Assembly (NCBI GenBank): GCA_037447655.1
Contig: JBBHKE010002856.1
Location: 477,565 to 541,564 of the forward strand
Length of the DNA: 64,000 nt
Origin: Zygnema cylindricum
Taxonomy: Eukaryota > Streptophyta > Zygnematophyceae > Zygnematales > Zygnemataceae
Direction of reading: 5' to 3'
Positions 23,599 through 33,800 of this stretch are shown in pieces. Both the position numbers and the translations under genes were made by a program. Position 1 is the stretch's first letter, and each line of letters begins with the position of its first letter. Under the pieces are notes generated by a model. It ran no database searches. It saw nothing but the letters and a program-made list of their open reading frames with translations, and was not told the DNA's origin.

Positions 23599-24339
23599 TT
23601 AATTAATCTCCATCAACACCTGAGTGTCTGCATCATTTTTTTTAGCAGCAAGTTGTTCAAAAAGTTCCTCAACAATTTGCATGTTAGTTTTCGCTAAATT
23701 CATTCCGTATTCCTTATCCGCTGCAATTTCTGCTTCCATGTAAGCTATACTCCGTTGCAATCCAGCAAGGTTATCTGGATTTTTTGCCTCATTTGTATTC
23801 TCTGACAATATTTTCTGAATCTCACCAAAAAATTCTGAATTGTTGTTCTCAGTAGTAGCCTGTAAAGATCCTTCAGAGCCGGTGAGGTTTAAATCGGTAT
23901 CATCAATTTTTTGCTGTCCTTCCGCAAAATCTCCCTGGACCTCCTTTAACTTGTGAGCAACCATGTCCGCTACAGAACCCCCACCCTTTTCCACCTCTTT
24001 ATCTTCACAACCACTAGTTTCCTTCTCTTTTAGAACTAATTCGGGTGCAGATCGAAAGCGGACTCGATTCCCAGAGTTTGTATCGTCTGAATTTTGCAGC
24101 TCTATGTGCAAAGAATCAAGAGTACTCCATCTTTTACGACCGAAAGGCTTCCAAACTTCATATTCTTGTTGCCATAAACCCTCGTATATCTTCATGTTTT
24201 CTATGGTTGAGCTTGGCCTCCCAAATATGGTCACAGACTGAAAAGTGCTTACTAATTTTATTTCAATTTGTAAAAGACGCGTGAATATAATTGCTTCAAG
24301 GAGAAGCATACTGATAAAAAGGACTTTGAAGCACTTCAT
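23599..24339 (-). CDS. unrecognised 246-residue protein with hydrophobic N-terminus
   Basis: This single open frame starts with ATG in CTAGAACAATGAAG. Residues 1-27 contain a hydrophobic stretch (LFISMLLLEAIIF) after Lys residues, consistent with a signal peptide or signal anchor. Residues 45-75 are aromatic and basic (KIYEGLWQQEYEVWKPFG, then RKRW). The rest is acidic, with Lys/Glu/Asn-rich, likely helical segments up to the C-terminus (IVEELFEQLAAKKND). No conserved domain was recognised. It is convergent with the kinase gene. The base composition is balanced and the frame is uninterrupted in a repeat-free interval, which supports a real gene. A further upstream exon cannot be excluded, and expression is unknown. 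Confidence 0.6.
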   Translation of the reverse strand: MKCFKVLFISMLLLEAIIFTRLLQIEIKLVSTFQSVTIFGRPSSTIENMKIYEGLWQQEYEVWKPFGRKRWSTLDSLHIELQNSDDTNSGNRVRFRSAPELVLKEKETSGCEDKEVEKGGGSVADMVAHKLKEVQGDFAEGQQKIDDTDLNLTGSEGSLQATTENNNSEFFGEIQKILSENTNEAKNPDNLAGLQRSIAYMEAEIAADKEYGMNLAKTNMQIVEELFEQLAAKKNDADTQVLMEIN

Positions 24340-24905
24340 TGTTCTAGTTCCTTCGCATATATTTCAGTTTAGATGTTTGGGTACAACAAGCAGATAATCT
24401 GCTTAAATGGTTAATAACTAACTTAATGCTAGTGGTTAAGGTCACTTTATAAACCAGATCTGTCTTTATTTTTAACTAGAACAAAGTTTGGTCCAATTAC
24501 TAGTTGTAAGAAATGTCACACAACAAGAAAATAACTGTCAAATATTCAGCTGCTGACATTCGCTTAATAGAATGTGATCACTATGTTACATTCAGTGATT
24601 TTCTCATCTTTGCTTTTTGCTTTTAACCAGGACAAGTTATGGCTCCCAGCCCTAACCAGCATAATTAGTCGCCGGCAATGTTTTTCAAGGCAAGATAGCG
24701 GTGAGAAGTTCCGATTAGCCATCCAGGTCAGACGTGCCTGTCAAAATGGACGGCTGAGATTACCGTATTTTTCTAGGTGTCTCACGTGTCGGAGTGTTGG
24801 TTGTATGAGGACGTATAAGACAACAGCAACGACGTCGGACCGACATGGAGCCTAAACTGGACGGCGCAGTGACTGACGGCCGTCGACGTAGCTTGCCACA
24901 GTATA
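24340..24905. other. upstream region of the minus-strand gene
   Basis: It presumably contains the promoter of the gene starting at 24339. No specific element could be assigned. The sequence becomes repeat-derived at 24906. Confidence 0.4.
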
Positions 24906-24913
24906 CCAAAGAA

Positions 24914-26394
24914 TAGTGTTGGACTGTTGGGTATCGAGGACCATTTGCAATTATTCAATATATATCGAATTTCAGGTAACCGATAATCGATATATCGCTT
25001 CAATATATCGAAAGTTAAATCATCGCGATGTATCGCGATATATCGCCAGTATATCGCTGATATATCGTATCGCCAATACATCGAGGCATTAAAAACAAAT
25101 AAAAAAATTCACAGGTCTCCAAAGTCACGTGCCTTCGGTGAAGGTGACCGTAAAATCTTTGCCGAAAAGAAATACGGTTTTTTTCCTGAAAGTCAGCAGA
25201 GTGAAGGAGATCTCTGAGGTACATTGACGCGGTACACTTGCGAAGTACACGTACGTAATACGCAAGTACGGATTTCCATATGAAAATGGTCAGTTTTCAA
25301 ATCTTTGACACTTTTAAAGATTTTATCGTCAACTTACAAGGAACCACTCAAATCAGAACACGTATGTAAAAACATGTTTACAGACGATACGCGATATAAC
25401 CGAGGCCTCTGTAATACATAAATTTTGCTGTCCGTACTATTACAGAGACCTCCTGATGTGATGTAACCATAGTTCAAAAGTAGGCGTTTTTATGGTAGGC
25501 CTTTGGTAGGCGCACAAAACTTGGCACTAAACTCGCGTAGAGTAGGCATACTGTATGGGTGTGTGCTGTGGACACTCTTGTACGGACATACGAATCTGAC
25601 GTATGATCATAGTTCAGCGCACGCCGACGGACGAAATTTTTTAGCGAACTAAAACACGCGGACGTTCAAAATTGCAGACGCTAATATGACAGATAGTCCT
25701 TTCGTAAGTTGTGTTATGGGCTTTTCATGTGATCTTCTTAGATCGCTACTTTGATCAGCGACCGTCCGATTGTCCAAATCTGACGGTTTAAATAAAAAGT
25801 CCCTCAAAACTCACATAAATCTTTTTTTTTGTCCGATTTTTTTTCAAAATTTAGACATGTCGTTTAATTCTCTATCGATCGATGTGCAACTCAACCTTGT
25901 TCCTATTTTATTTCATTTGGGTCTTAAGGGCATATTGTATGTTTGCGTACAATAGGCATATTGTATGGGCGTACGGTCACCTACTTTTGAACTATGCTCT
26001 ATAATACATAAATTTTGTTGTTCGTACTATTATAGAGCCCTCCTGATGTGATGTAACCATACCCCATTACACAGACCTCCTGATGTAACCATACCCCAAA
26101 TAAGTAATTATATGAATTACAGAAATAATATTTTTTTGTCGGTTACATTTTGCGGCGTCTACCTTTAAGTCACGGAACGAAAATCACGTCGTACGTGGCG
26201 TATCAGACAATTTTTCTTTTTCGCTAAAATTACATATTATATAAAAATATTAAATATTAAATTAAAAAAATACTATATATCGCGATGATTTATGTTGGTC
26301 CCGATACGATATATCGAGGATTCTGCTCGATCGATATTCGATATATCAAATATCGAAATTATCGCGATATGAATTTATCCGATACCCAACACTA
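24914..26394 (+). mobile_element. hAT-type MITE, 1.48 kb, with internal insertion
   Basis: It begins TAGTGTTGG with an 8-base stutter (ACTGTTGG) before GTATCG, and ends CGATACCCAACACTA after a near-identical terminus. CCAAAGAA at 24906-24913 is repeated at 26395-26402 as the 8-bp target duplication. CGATATATCG arrays occur at both ends. The core matches 6712-7559 (AAGTCACGGAACGAAAATCACG and neighbouring words), with an extra element at 25472-25994. No transposase is encoded. Confidence 0.9.
25472..25994 (+). mobile_element. TA-flanked element nested in a hAT MITE
   Basis: The inverted ends ATAGTTCAAAAGTAGG and CCTACTTTTGAACTAT meet flanking sequence at TA. Repeated GTAGGC/GGCATA..GTATGGG words follow inside both ends. 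It is absent from the related hAT copy at 6712-7559. The flanking block TCTGTAATACATAAATTT..GATGTAACCATA appears on both sides (25408-25474 and 25997-26070), so a local duplication accompanied or followed insertion. Confidence 0.65.
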
Positions 26395-26402
26395 CCAAAG
26401 AA

Positions 26403-26878
26403 GATACCGAAGTCCGTAAATCATCAGTTTAGATCATTGTCGTAGATGACGTCCTTTTGACAGCTTTAGTTTGAAGTTATAAACACCGTAAACCGCTGTT
26501 GGTGTTACTGATTTTTTACTTTTTTTGCCACTTAAAAAGTTAAATCATCTTTTCACCGTTCACACCCGTTCAATTTTTTATTCGATACTGCCAATCAGGA
26601 GAAAAACATTTTTGGCGAAAAAAACATAATGCTAATAGCGGTACACGCGATACTTCATACAACCCATGGCTATCATTGTTGTCTGGTTCGAGTACGCGTA
26701 ATCCTAAAGTACAACGCCCATCGTTATTAACGTTAAGGATTTACTATAGTACTAGGAGAAACTACAGTACACTTGAGAATATTAATTTAGTGCAAGGAGA
26801 TGTGGCGTAGTCCACGTCCTATTTTGTGATTTTTGGCCGGAGAAAGTCGCTACCCAATTTGTGTTATCAACTCTAGAT
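26403..26878. other. no gene; possible MITE remnant
   Basis: TACAACGCCCATCGTTATTAAC at 26710 resembles a mutated left end of the TA-flanked family. No partner end was found. Nothing coding was seen. Confidence 0.45.
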
Positions 26879-28291
26879 TACACCGCAAATCGTTAGAGTA
26901 CAAATTAGTGATGAATAATATTCTAGGTTCAAGGGCCTAACAAAACAAAAATTGATGCTATTTTATACAATTAAGGGTCTAGTTCCATCAGTCGTTTTTG
27001 TATTCGTACGGCCAACTCTACGAGCCGGGTTGATTAAGTCGATGTTCCATCACGAAGAGTATGTAAACCACTGGTTCTAAATTGACTAGCACCACGTAAG
27101 TTACTATCTGATATTGAATATCCTTAAGATTTTTAGCACCGACAAAGTTTACATCAAATCTTCACCTGCGTACCATGTACCCGCGTACGAAATCATACGA
27201 AATCATCATACGACAAAAGGTTGTTATACTTTTTGCAGCGCCAGTATTCTACGCCAGCTCATTTTTTAGGGTTCTTGTTTTCGAACATAACGAAAGTATT
27301 TTGACAAAGATAGTGTGACAAACAAAAGGTACCGAAAATAGAGTGACGAGGGAGAGTTACGGAATTACATTTTTATTTTCGGTTGTATTTTCGCAAGTGC
27401 GTGTCATATGCAAATTTTGTCAATTTTTGTTGGTCGTCCATCGTGACTCGTAGCTTAATTGTCCAACGTGTCGCGATTAATTTTTTTCAGTAGCTGCTAA
27501 CCCACCTTTTTGAGGTACGTTGGCAGCTAGAAGAAAAATGAAACAAACACCTCGCGGATGAATATCCGACGGTTAGTGTTACCTCCCAGACCTTCAAAGA
27601 GTATTGGCAAGATTATTTGTAATGTTGTTTTGCGTATAAAGACAAAATAAGAGGTACGGTTTGGTACGGATAGTCGAGGAATTCAATAAATTACCCCACT
27701 TTTCGACTGATGGAACTTGACCCTAATCCCATATTGAAGTCGCTACAGTTTTTCCTTTGAATCAAGATGTAAAGATTAAAAATCTGCAAATACTGTGACG
27801 AGAAAAAAATACCCGATAATAAAATGTCTGATAAATGGTTAGCACATTTATTAGAGTTGTTATTAGAGTGGAACATTTTCAGGGCAATCAAAGGAGTCGA
27901 AAGAATCAACGTAACTAGATCGACTTTGTGATTGACGGTTGGTTTTTTTTTTCGAGGCAAGCAATCAAACAAGTTGACGGCCTTCCCCTTCCATCATGAC
28001 GTCATGATTGTGATGTGACAAATGGAAATCGGAAACTTGTGATGATCAACGCCTTTATTTGAAATACTGTTTGCATGATATACGAAATAACGAGTAATTT
28101 TAGTACGGATTGACACATTTTGAACACTACACTATTTAAAAATTGTCCAAATTAGAGTAGACGACACTAATTAAATAATACCTACATTTGTTTACTGAAA
28201 ATATAAGTTATCAATTCTATGTAAGGTTTAAGGGTCAAACTTTAGGGAAGCCGAATTAGTGTTATCAACACTAATAGCGATCTCGGGTGTA
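26879..28291 (+). mobile_element. TA-flanked MITE hosting a Harbinger element
   Basis: Left end TACACCGCAAATCGTTAGAG, right end CTAATAGCGATCTCGGGTGTA. The block CACTACACTATTTAAAA lies about 160 bases from the right end, as in its relatives. Removal of 26975-27723 leaves about 660 bp. The ends are more diverged than in other copies, suggesting greater age. Confidence 0.7.
26975..27723 (+). mobile_element. Harbinger-like MITE A, 749 bp, uninterrupted copy
   Basis: The ends are GGGTCTAGTTCCATCA and TGATGGAACTTGACCC, with TAA at 26972-26974 and 27724-27726. It aligns along its length with 5111-6550 minus the nested element (GTTGATTAAGTCGATGTTCC, TAGTGTGACAAACAAAAG and neighbouring words), and it provides the empty site for element B. 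No transposase is encoded. Confidence 0.88.
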
Positions 28292-28990
28292 GTTTACACT
28301 CCACAATACTGTACTATAGGAACGTTGGGCGATGTGCTAGTTAGTAACAATATCTAATTCAGTGGCACATAAGTATTTAAAAAACGGTTAAGTGTGGCTA
28401 ATTATCATAGAATGTTAGAGCTAATAATTCACTATGGGCTAGCCCATTTTTGACCATAGTAACGCCGTTTTCAATCATTAGGAAATTTATGACGCACGAT
28501 TCGGATTCGTGAGGTCCTCAACCGCCCACTGATTCAAAACTTTCCCAACGCCATCCTGAAAGTGTCGTGACAAGGCTAAAGGGGTGTCCCCATGTTTTAA
28601 AACATCGACTTTATTTGCCGTTTTCCCTCAAAATTATGAGAAATTTGAGAAAAACTTTAGACGTACGAGAAAATTATTGAAAAGTAAGCTTAAGTAAGTC
28701 TTAGGAATTTGAGTCTAGGACTTAAAATATTTTTGGACCACCAACTATTCAATATTAGCTATATTTAGTGTGGGTTTTTTAGTATTTACTTGAATAGTTA
28801 TCTTTAAATATATTAGTGTGTAAGGGCGCCTATAAATGTAGACGTGAAACATATCTCTCGGATTTTTTAGGTCTAGATATTGTTACCAGACAATTTTGGT
28901 CAAAGTACTTAGAATTTTGTCAGTAGATATTTAGGTGAACCCTGTACATACGTATTAGATGTTTTCTACATCTTTTGAGTATTTAGTTCA
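28292..28990. other. no gene seen; may include a decayed LTR
   Basis: The sequence is AT-rich and anonymous. Its right part lies directly before a copia leader and gag, so a diverged 5' LTR could be present from about 28750, but no paired LTR was found to prove it. Confidence 0.4.
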
Positions 28991-29207
28991 ATTAGGATTG
29001 ATCAATTCAACACAGAATGTACATTCTACACAGAGTTAAGGAAATGAGAGCACTAAGTGCAGTTTAAGGTGTTTTGTGTTCTATTGTCCTTGATTTGCTT
29101 GTTGTATATGTTTGTCTCGTTGAAAGACCTCTTTCATTTGTAGTTACATATCTTACAGTTTTAAACTAGTCTGATAGGTATTCCTATTTGGGTTTCCTTT
29201 TGCAAAT

Positions 29208-30019
29208 ATGTCAGATAATGGATCAGTTCCTGTTGCAAGTGCTCCTATTAGCCCTAGTGCTCCTATTAGCCCTAGTGCTCCACCTGCTCCTCCAGAGACG
29301 AATATCCCAGCTGGTGCAAGTGTGAATCCTAGTGGGAGTGGATCACAGCCGAGTCTATATGCCCATGACCTACAACAGGTTATGGGCCCACCGCCCAAAT
29401 TGCCTATTTTTAATGGATCGGACTACCTGTACTGGGAAGATATGCTGGGCTCCTATTTTGAAGAGAGAGACTTGTCATCCATTGTGGATGGGACTGTTGA
29501 TGAGACTGCACATTAGTGGAGAAAGAAAAGTCTCCACTGCCTCAACGTCTTGACGCAATGTACGACAAAAGAATTGGTAATGTCTTACCTTGAGATGAAA
29601 AAAGCTTCTCATATCTTGTTTAGTGTACATGCTATGTATGTTCAGCTAGATGTCACTGTTCACACTAAATAGCAACAAAGATCTTTAAATTTAGATATTC
29701 TGGAGGTAGTATGTCAGATCAGTGTCATGCTATGAAAAGGTTGTTTCTCCAGAGCACTAGTGCAGGTGGTGACTTTTCACCACCTCAGCAGGCTATGTAA
29801 TTGACAAGAACTTTACCAAATGAATATAAGGGAGCCATGGATAGGCTTAGAGCTCTTCCACAACGTCTGTGGAACATAGCGTTAGCAGTGCAGTTTATTT
29901 TGAGTGAAGAAGCTAACCAGATTTCATTGAGAGGTAATACTAAGTCTTTTCAACCACTAGCAAATCAATTTTCTAATTCTAAGATTGGCAGTGACAGTGG
30001 TAGAAGTAGTGGTCCTTGA
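29208..30019 (+). pseudogene. copia gag fragment, broken
   Basis: The frame opens with a Pro/Ser-rich N-terminus containing a tandem APISPS repeat, then the typical start of plant copia gag, GPPPKLPIFNGSDYLYW. It stops at 29516, and gag resumes after frameshifts as MTRTLPNEYKGAMDRLR (from 29801), matching the LPEEYKG region of the copy at 35742-36548. The structural Gag protein cannot be made from this copy. No zinc knuckle was found. Confidence 0.75.
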
Positions 30020-30234
30020 TGGCCACCTTTAACATGCTATACTGTGATGAGAAAAGCCATGTTTTCAGGCTTTGTAATGCATATAAGAGAGCAAAAAAAA
30101 CAGGAAAATTTTTGCTCTGGTTGGGATGAAAGCCGAGTTCCATCTCAATCAGGTGGACGTCCAACAACATTTTCCAACGCACTTCATGAGGAGGACGTGA
30201 GCAGCTTTTCGACAACAGCGAAAAGAAATACTTC

Positions 30235-30750
30235 TTGATGGCACAAGCAACGGAAGGCGTGGAGGAAGACGAATGGATAATACACTCCAGTGCATCTGTC
30301 CACATGTGTCGCAATCGCCATCTGTTTGAGAGTATTCAATCTATTTCACCCATCAAAATTTATTTTAGTGATGATACGTTTGTTGAGTCGAAAGCAAAAA
30401 GGAGGGTGTCACTTATGTTGAATGTAAATCGAAAACCTGTGAAAAGGCTCTTGGAAAATGTGTTGCATGTCCTAGCTTTTAAAAGAAACTTTTTTTCTAC
30501 GTCTGTGGTGGAAAAGAAAGGTTTTAAAACTATATCTGAAAATGGAAAGAAAACAGTGAGTAAGAATGGGAAAATAGCTGTAGAGGGATTTGCTGGAGGA
30601 AACAATTGAGTCTTGCAAATGATAATGACAATGATGTTATGTACTCAAGTATAATCAGTGATTGTAATTTATGGCATAAAGGTTTAAGACATATGAATTA
30701 TGATAGATTAGAAAACATGGTAAATAAAAAAATGGTGGAAGGTGTAATGT
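30235..30750 (+). pseudogene. copia protease and pre-integrase fragment
   Basis: WIIHSSASVHMC corresponds to the copia protease site WIxDSGASxHMC, with the catalytic Asp replaced by His and the Gly by Ser. The frame stops at 30609. Remains of the GAG-pre-integrase zinc region follow (LWHKGLRHMNYDRLENMV). The element is cut at about 30751 by an LTR in the opposite orientation, so the integrase core, RT and RNase H are missing. Confidence 0.75.
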
Positions 30751-31511
30751 AACTCTGAGACCTCCATAGGTCCTCAGAGTAGGCAGCTCACATTAAGCCT
30801 CTACGATAACCCTGACCCCTTTGTGTTTCAGAAAATATAACTGCTACCCTGACAGACAAAAACTCTTACCACCTTCACTCCTTTGAAGGGAAGACTCCCT
30901 TGAGTCTAAAGCAAAAAGAATCTCTGAATTTGCTCCCTTGAGCAGTAAGTTATGGAGGGTCAAAGTTGACCTTTTGTACAAAAGCTCCTTGGGAGAGAGG
31001 GTCCAATCTATCAAATTTTTCTAAGTCCTATCTCTCTCTAAAAATCTATCTACTGAAGTACGACACCAATCATAATAGTGTGTCGTACAGAAAGGTACAA
31101 GTGCTAGGTACTTTCTGTATGGCCATTTTACGACATGGCCAACAAGTCGACACATTTCATTTTTGGATTCGTTCCTGTAATCCTCGTGGATGACGTGTTC
31201 CAATATGGTTGTGCCACGTGTCAATCGATGTGACGTTGACCGCAAACCGCCGAAAACCTATTCCGCGATCTCGGCATGCTTCGCGGCTGTCCGATTTAAC
31301 CCGATTTCAATCGTAGTCGTCATAAATAGTTGCGCAATATTTGTTTTGCCTTCGAAACAAAGTGTGCAGTATCCGATTCGGATGTTCCGTACGCCGTACA
31401 ACACAAACTATATCTATGTCCAAATATCCGATTAAATGAAATAGCCTACGTGTAAGTATTTATGTAATTATCAAACCCTATTTCGTATAACCTTCATCTT
31501 GGACTTGTCGT
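30751..31511 (-). repeat. copia-type LTR fragment with primer-binding site
   Basis: Read on the minus strand, the LTR 3' portion ends GAGGACCTATGGAGGTCTCAGAGTT, which includes the leader segment found after complete LTRs. The conserved CTCTCTCCCAAGGAG and GTCAACTTTGACC hairpins are present. It is truncated at about 31511, just before the tRNA-like segment that other copies carry, where gypsy-derived sequence begins. Confidence 0.7.
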
Positions 31512-31917
31512 TCATGACAGTACAGCCGTCAATGGCATGCATCACATCCAGCGTGGGTCGCCGATAAACACCAAAAAATGAATGCCCATTACATATGTAC
31601 AGTATTTGTGACCACAATCGGAGTACAAAGCATATATAACACAAGAAACAATAAATGAATTTGCCCGGAAAAACAAATTATTCCAAAGACATGGACCTAG
31701 CAAGAAATTAAAAGACAAAGCAAGATCAGGTAAGTAAGGATGGAATTCCCCCCCACCCCAGCTCCTTAGCCTGCGAGGGAGATGGTAAGGAGAGCTTGTA
31801 GGTCGCGACACCCGTGGCAAAACCACTGTCTAGCTGGGATAGTGTGTAGAGGTGGAACCAAACACTCCATATGGAATCCCAGATTGCAATAGTCAGAGAG
31901 AAGCATTGTTGTTTAAC
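31512..31917 (-). pseudogene. gypsy 3' fragment with PHD-finger remnant (copy 1)
   Basis: It is about 90% similar to 32729-33130. On the minus strand 31917-31797 reads TTMLLSDYCNLGFHMEC followed by LVPPLHTIPARQWFCHGC, a PHD-finger-like ending. One expected zinc-binding Cys codon (TGT) is TCT here. A G-rich purine tract and noncoding 3' sequence follow. The upstream part is cut off at 31917. Confidence 0.7.
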
Positions 31918-32728
31918 TAGACTCCAAAGTCAACGCTCTGACAGCAAGAAACACCCAGTCCATAGACGCAATTCAACAACCACAACACGTAGAAGACAGT
32001 CTAGAGGGAAACCTTGCAGGTTGGCTTGCGCCGGTAGACTAGGTAAGGTCTTAGTACAAAGAGAAAGAGAAGATCCGAGACAATTACTAGCATGAAACTA
32101 TGGGTTTGAAAAAAGAAAAACCCTAACTCAAAAACTAGCCAGTCACTAAATATTTAGGTGAAACCCTAACGATAGAGTTTGACAAATCCCGAGAATAATG
32201 CTTGTCAGAAAACGACAACCTTCCAATGTTGGATTCCCGTACTTAATTTGGAAGAGTTCGTATCTTGCCAAATGGCATTTATCTTATGTTTTCACTAATC
32301 CGTACGACTACACTAATTCCTAGTTTTCTTTGAGCAGGGAGGTTTCTATGTTCAAACGCTGCCAGTTTCTAGAGACAACCGCTGCGTGGCCGCCTCGGAA
32401 TTCCTTACATCTATACCTCGAGGATGAAAACCCTCCCTAAGCTAAGCAAAAATAATGCATGAACCTCCTAGGGTTCATGACTTTAGACACTTGTCAGGTT
32501 TGTAGAAGTTTGAAATCCTGACGTCTGATGCCGTACCGCGGTCCAGTTCCACGCTGATTTTACGTCGTGTTATCGCGGTGCCGTATGGGAGTATATTCTG
32601 ACCTTTGTCCCGTACGTATCTTTAGTTGTACTCTCGGATATGAACTTGTCACGTAACCGAAACATCAATTAGTACACGATTAAATCATAATAATCGTTGA
32701 CGTCTTACGGCAAGACAACTGTCGTGCA
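31918..32728. other. anonymous sequence between two gypsy pieces, probably LTR
   Basis: It continues from the noncoding 3' flank of the gypsy copy at 32729-33800, on the side where its 3' LTR should lie. I see no ORF or terminal motif that fixes the boundaries, and no paired copy in the window. Confidence 0.4.
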
Positions 32729-33800
32729 TGACAGTTCCACCGTGAATGGCATGCATCACATCCAGCGTGGGTCGCTGATAAACACCAGAAAATGAATGCC
32801 CATTACATATGTACAGTATTTGTGACCATAATCGGAGTACAAAGCATATATAACGCAAGAAACAATAAATGAATTTGCCCGGAAAAACAAATTATTCCAA
32901 ATACATGGACCTAGCAAGAAAATTAAAGACAAAGCAAGATCAAGTAAGTAAAGATGGAACCCCCCCCCCCCCCAAGCTCTTTAGCTTGCGGGATAGCTAG
33001 TAAAGACAGCCGGTAGGTTGCGACACCCGTGGCAAAACCACTGTCCAACAGGGATAGTATGTAGAGGTGGAACCAAACACTTCATGTGGAATCTGAGATT
33101 GCAATAGTCATAGAGGAGCATTGTTGTTTCTCCATCTGATCGTCGGCATAACCAATACCTAGTGGCCTCGATAATCGGCATCTGCCACGGGTCCATGCTG
33201 TGGGAAAGATCAGGTAGATAGCAAGGGGCACAGTTTTTCGAATGCTCGCGCAAATCTAACGTGTCAGCCCCTTGTAGGCTGAATAATCCATCGGAGTCGA
33301 TTTTTGTTATCCTCAAGATATGAGCTAAAACATCCGTGTCGAGTGTGTCAATAGTTTGCCGTCGCAAATAAACACAATCCCCCACCCGGAAAGGTTTTTG
33401 TTGTGGCTGGTAGCTGCCACTACGAGTCGTTGCAAACTGTAAGGAGTCGCGATGTTGAGCAATCCAAAAGTTTTAGAATGCCATGGGCATTTCTGTAGCA
33501 AAAAGCAACGCTCGGTTAGTTAGTTCTTTGAGAAACAGAGAATCAGACATAAGAGGTAGAGGTAAGCTCGTGGCTTTTTGTATATTCTAACCTAGTAGTG
33601 GTTTTCTACTAAACAACACATAATAGGGGCTGAAATTTGCCAGGCTGGCTTGTACAGACATGCGATAACCAATGACAATATATCCTAATGATTCATCCCA
33701 CACCGTAATCTGTTTATTTAAGCAATGTTTACGCAAAGCACGCTTAAAAGTTTGTACAACCCTCTCTGCCAAACCGTATGCTTGAGGACGATCTCGACTT
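32729..33800 (-). pseudogene. gypsy integrase C-terminus with PHD-like finger (copy 2)
   Basis: From 33800 down, the frame reads DRPQAYGLAERVVQTFKR, the C-terminal end of a Ty3/gypsy integrase core including its Glu, then WDESLGYIVIGYR. Two in-frame stops follow. The frame then gives a VGDCVYLRR..NCAPCYLPD module like the GPY/F region, and finally a PHD-like finger with WLCRRSDGETTMLL, DYCNLRFHMKC and WFCHGC. Two of its expected Cys are Tyr, each one base from Cys. A run of 14 Gs on the minus strand (about 32957-32970) resembles a polypurine tract. Upstream integrase, RT and gag are absent; copia sequence takes over at about 33800. Confidence 0.8.

Noticed and set aside
32981-33385. PHD-finger ORF as an independent host chromatin gene
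   Set aside because: It is continuous with gypsy integrase sequence upstream, a second degenerate copy lies at 31512-31917 and it is followed by a purine tract, so it is part of a retroelement.
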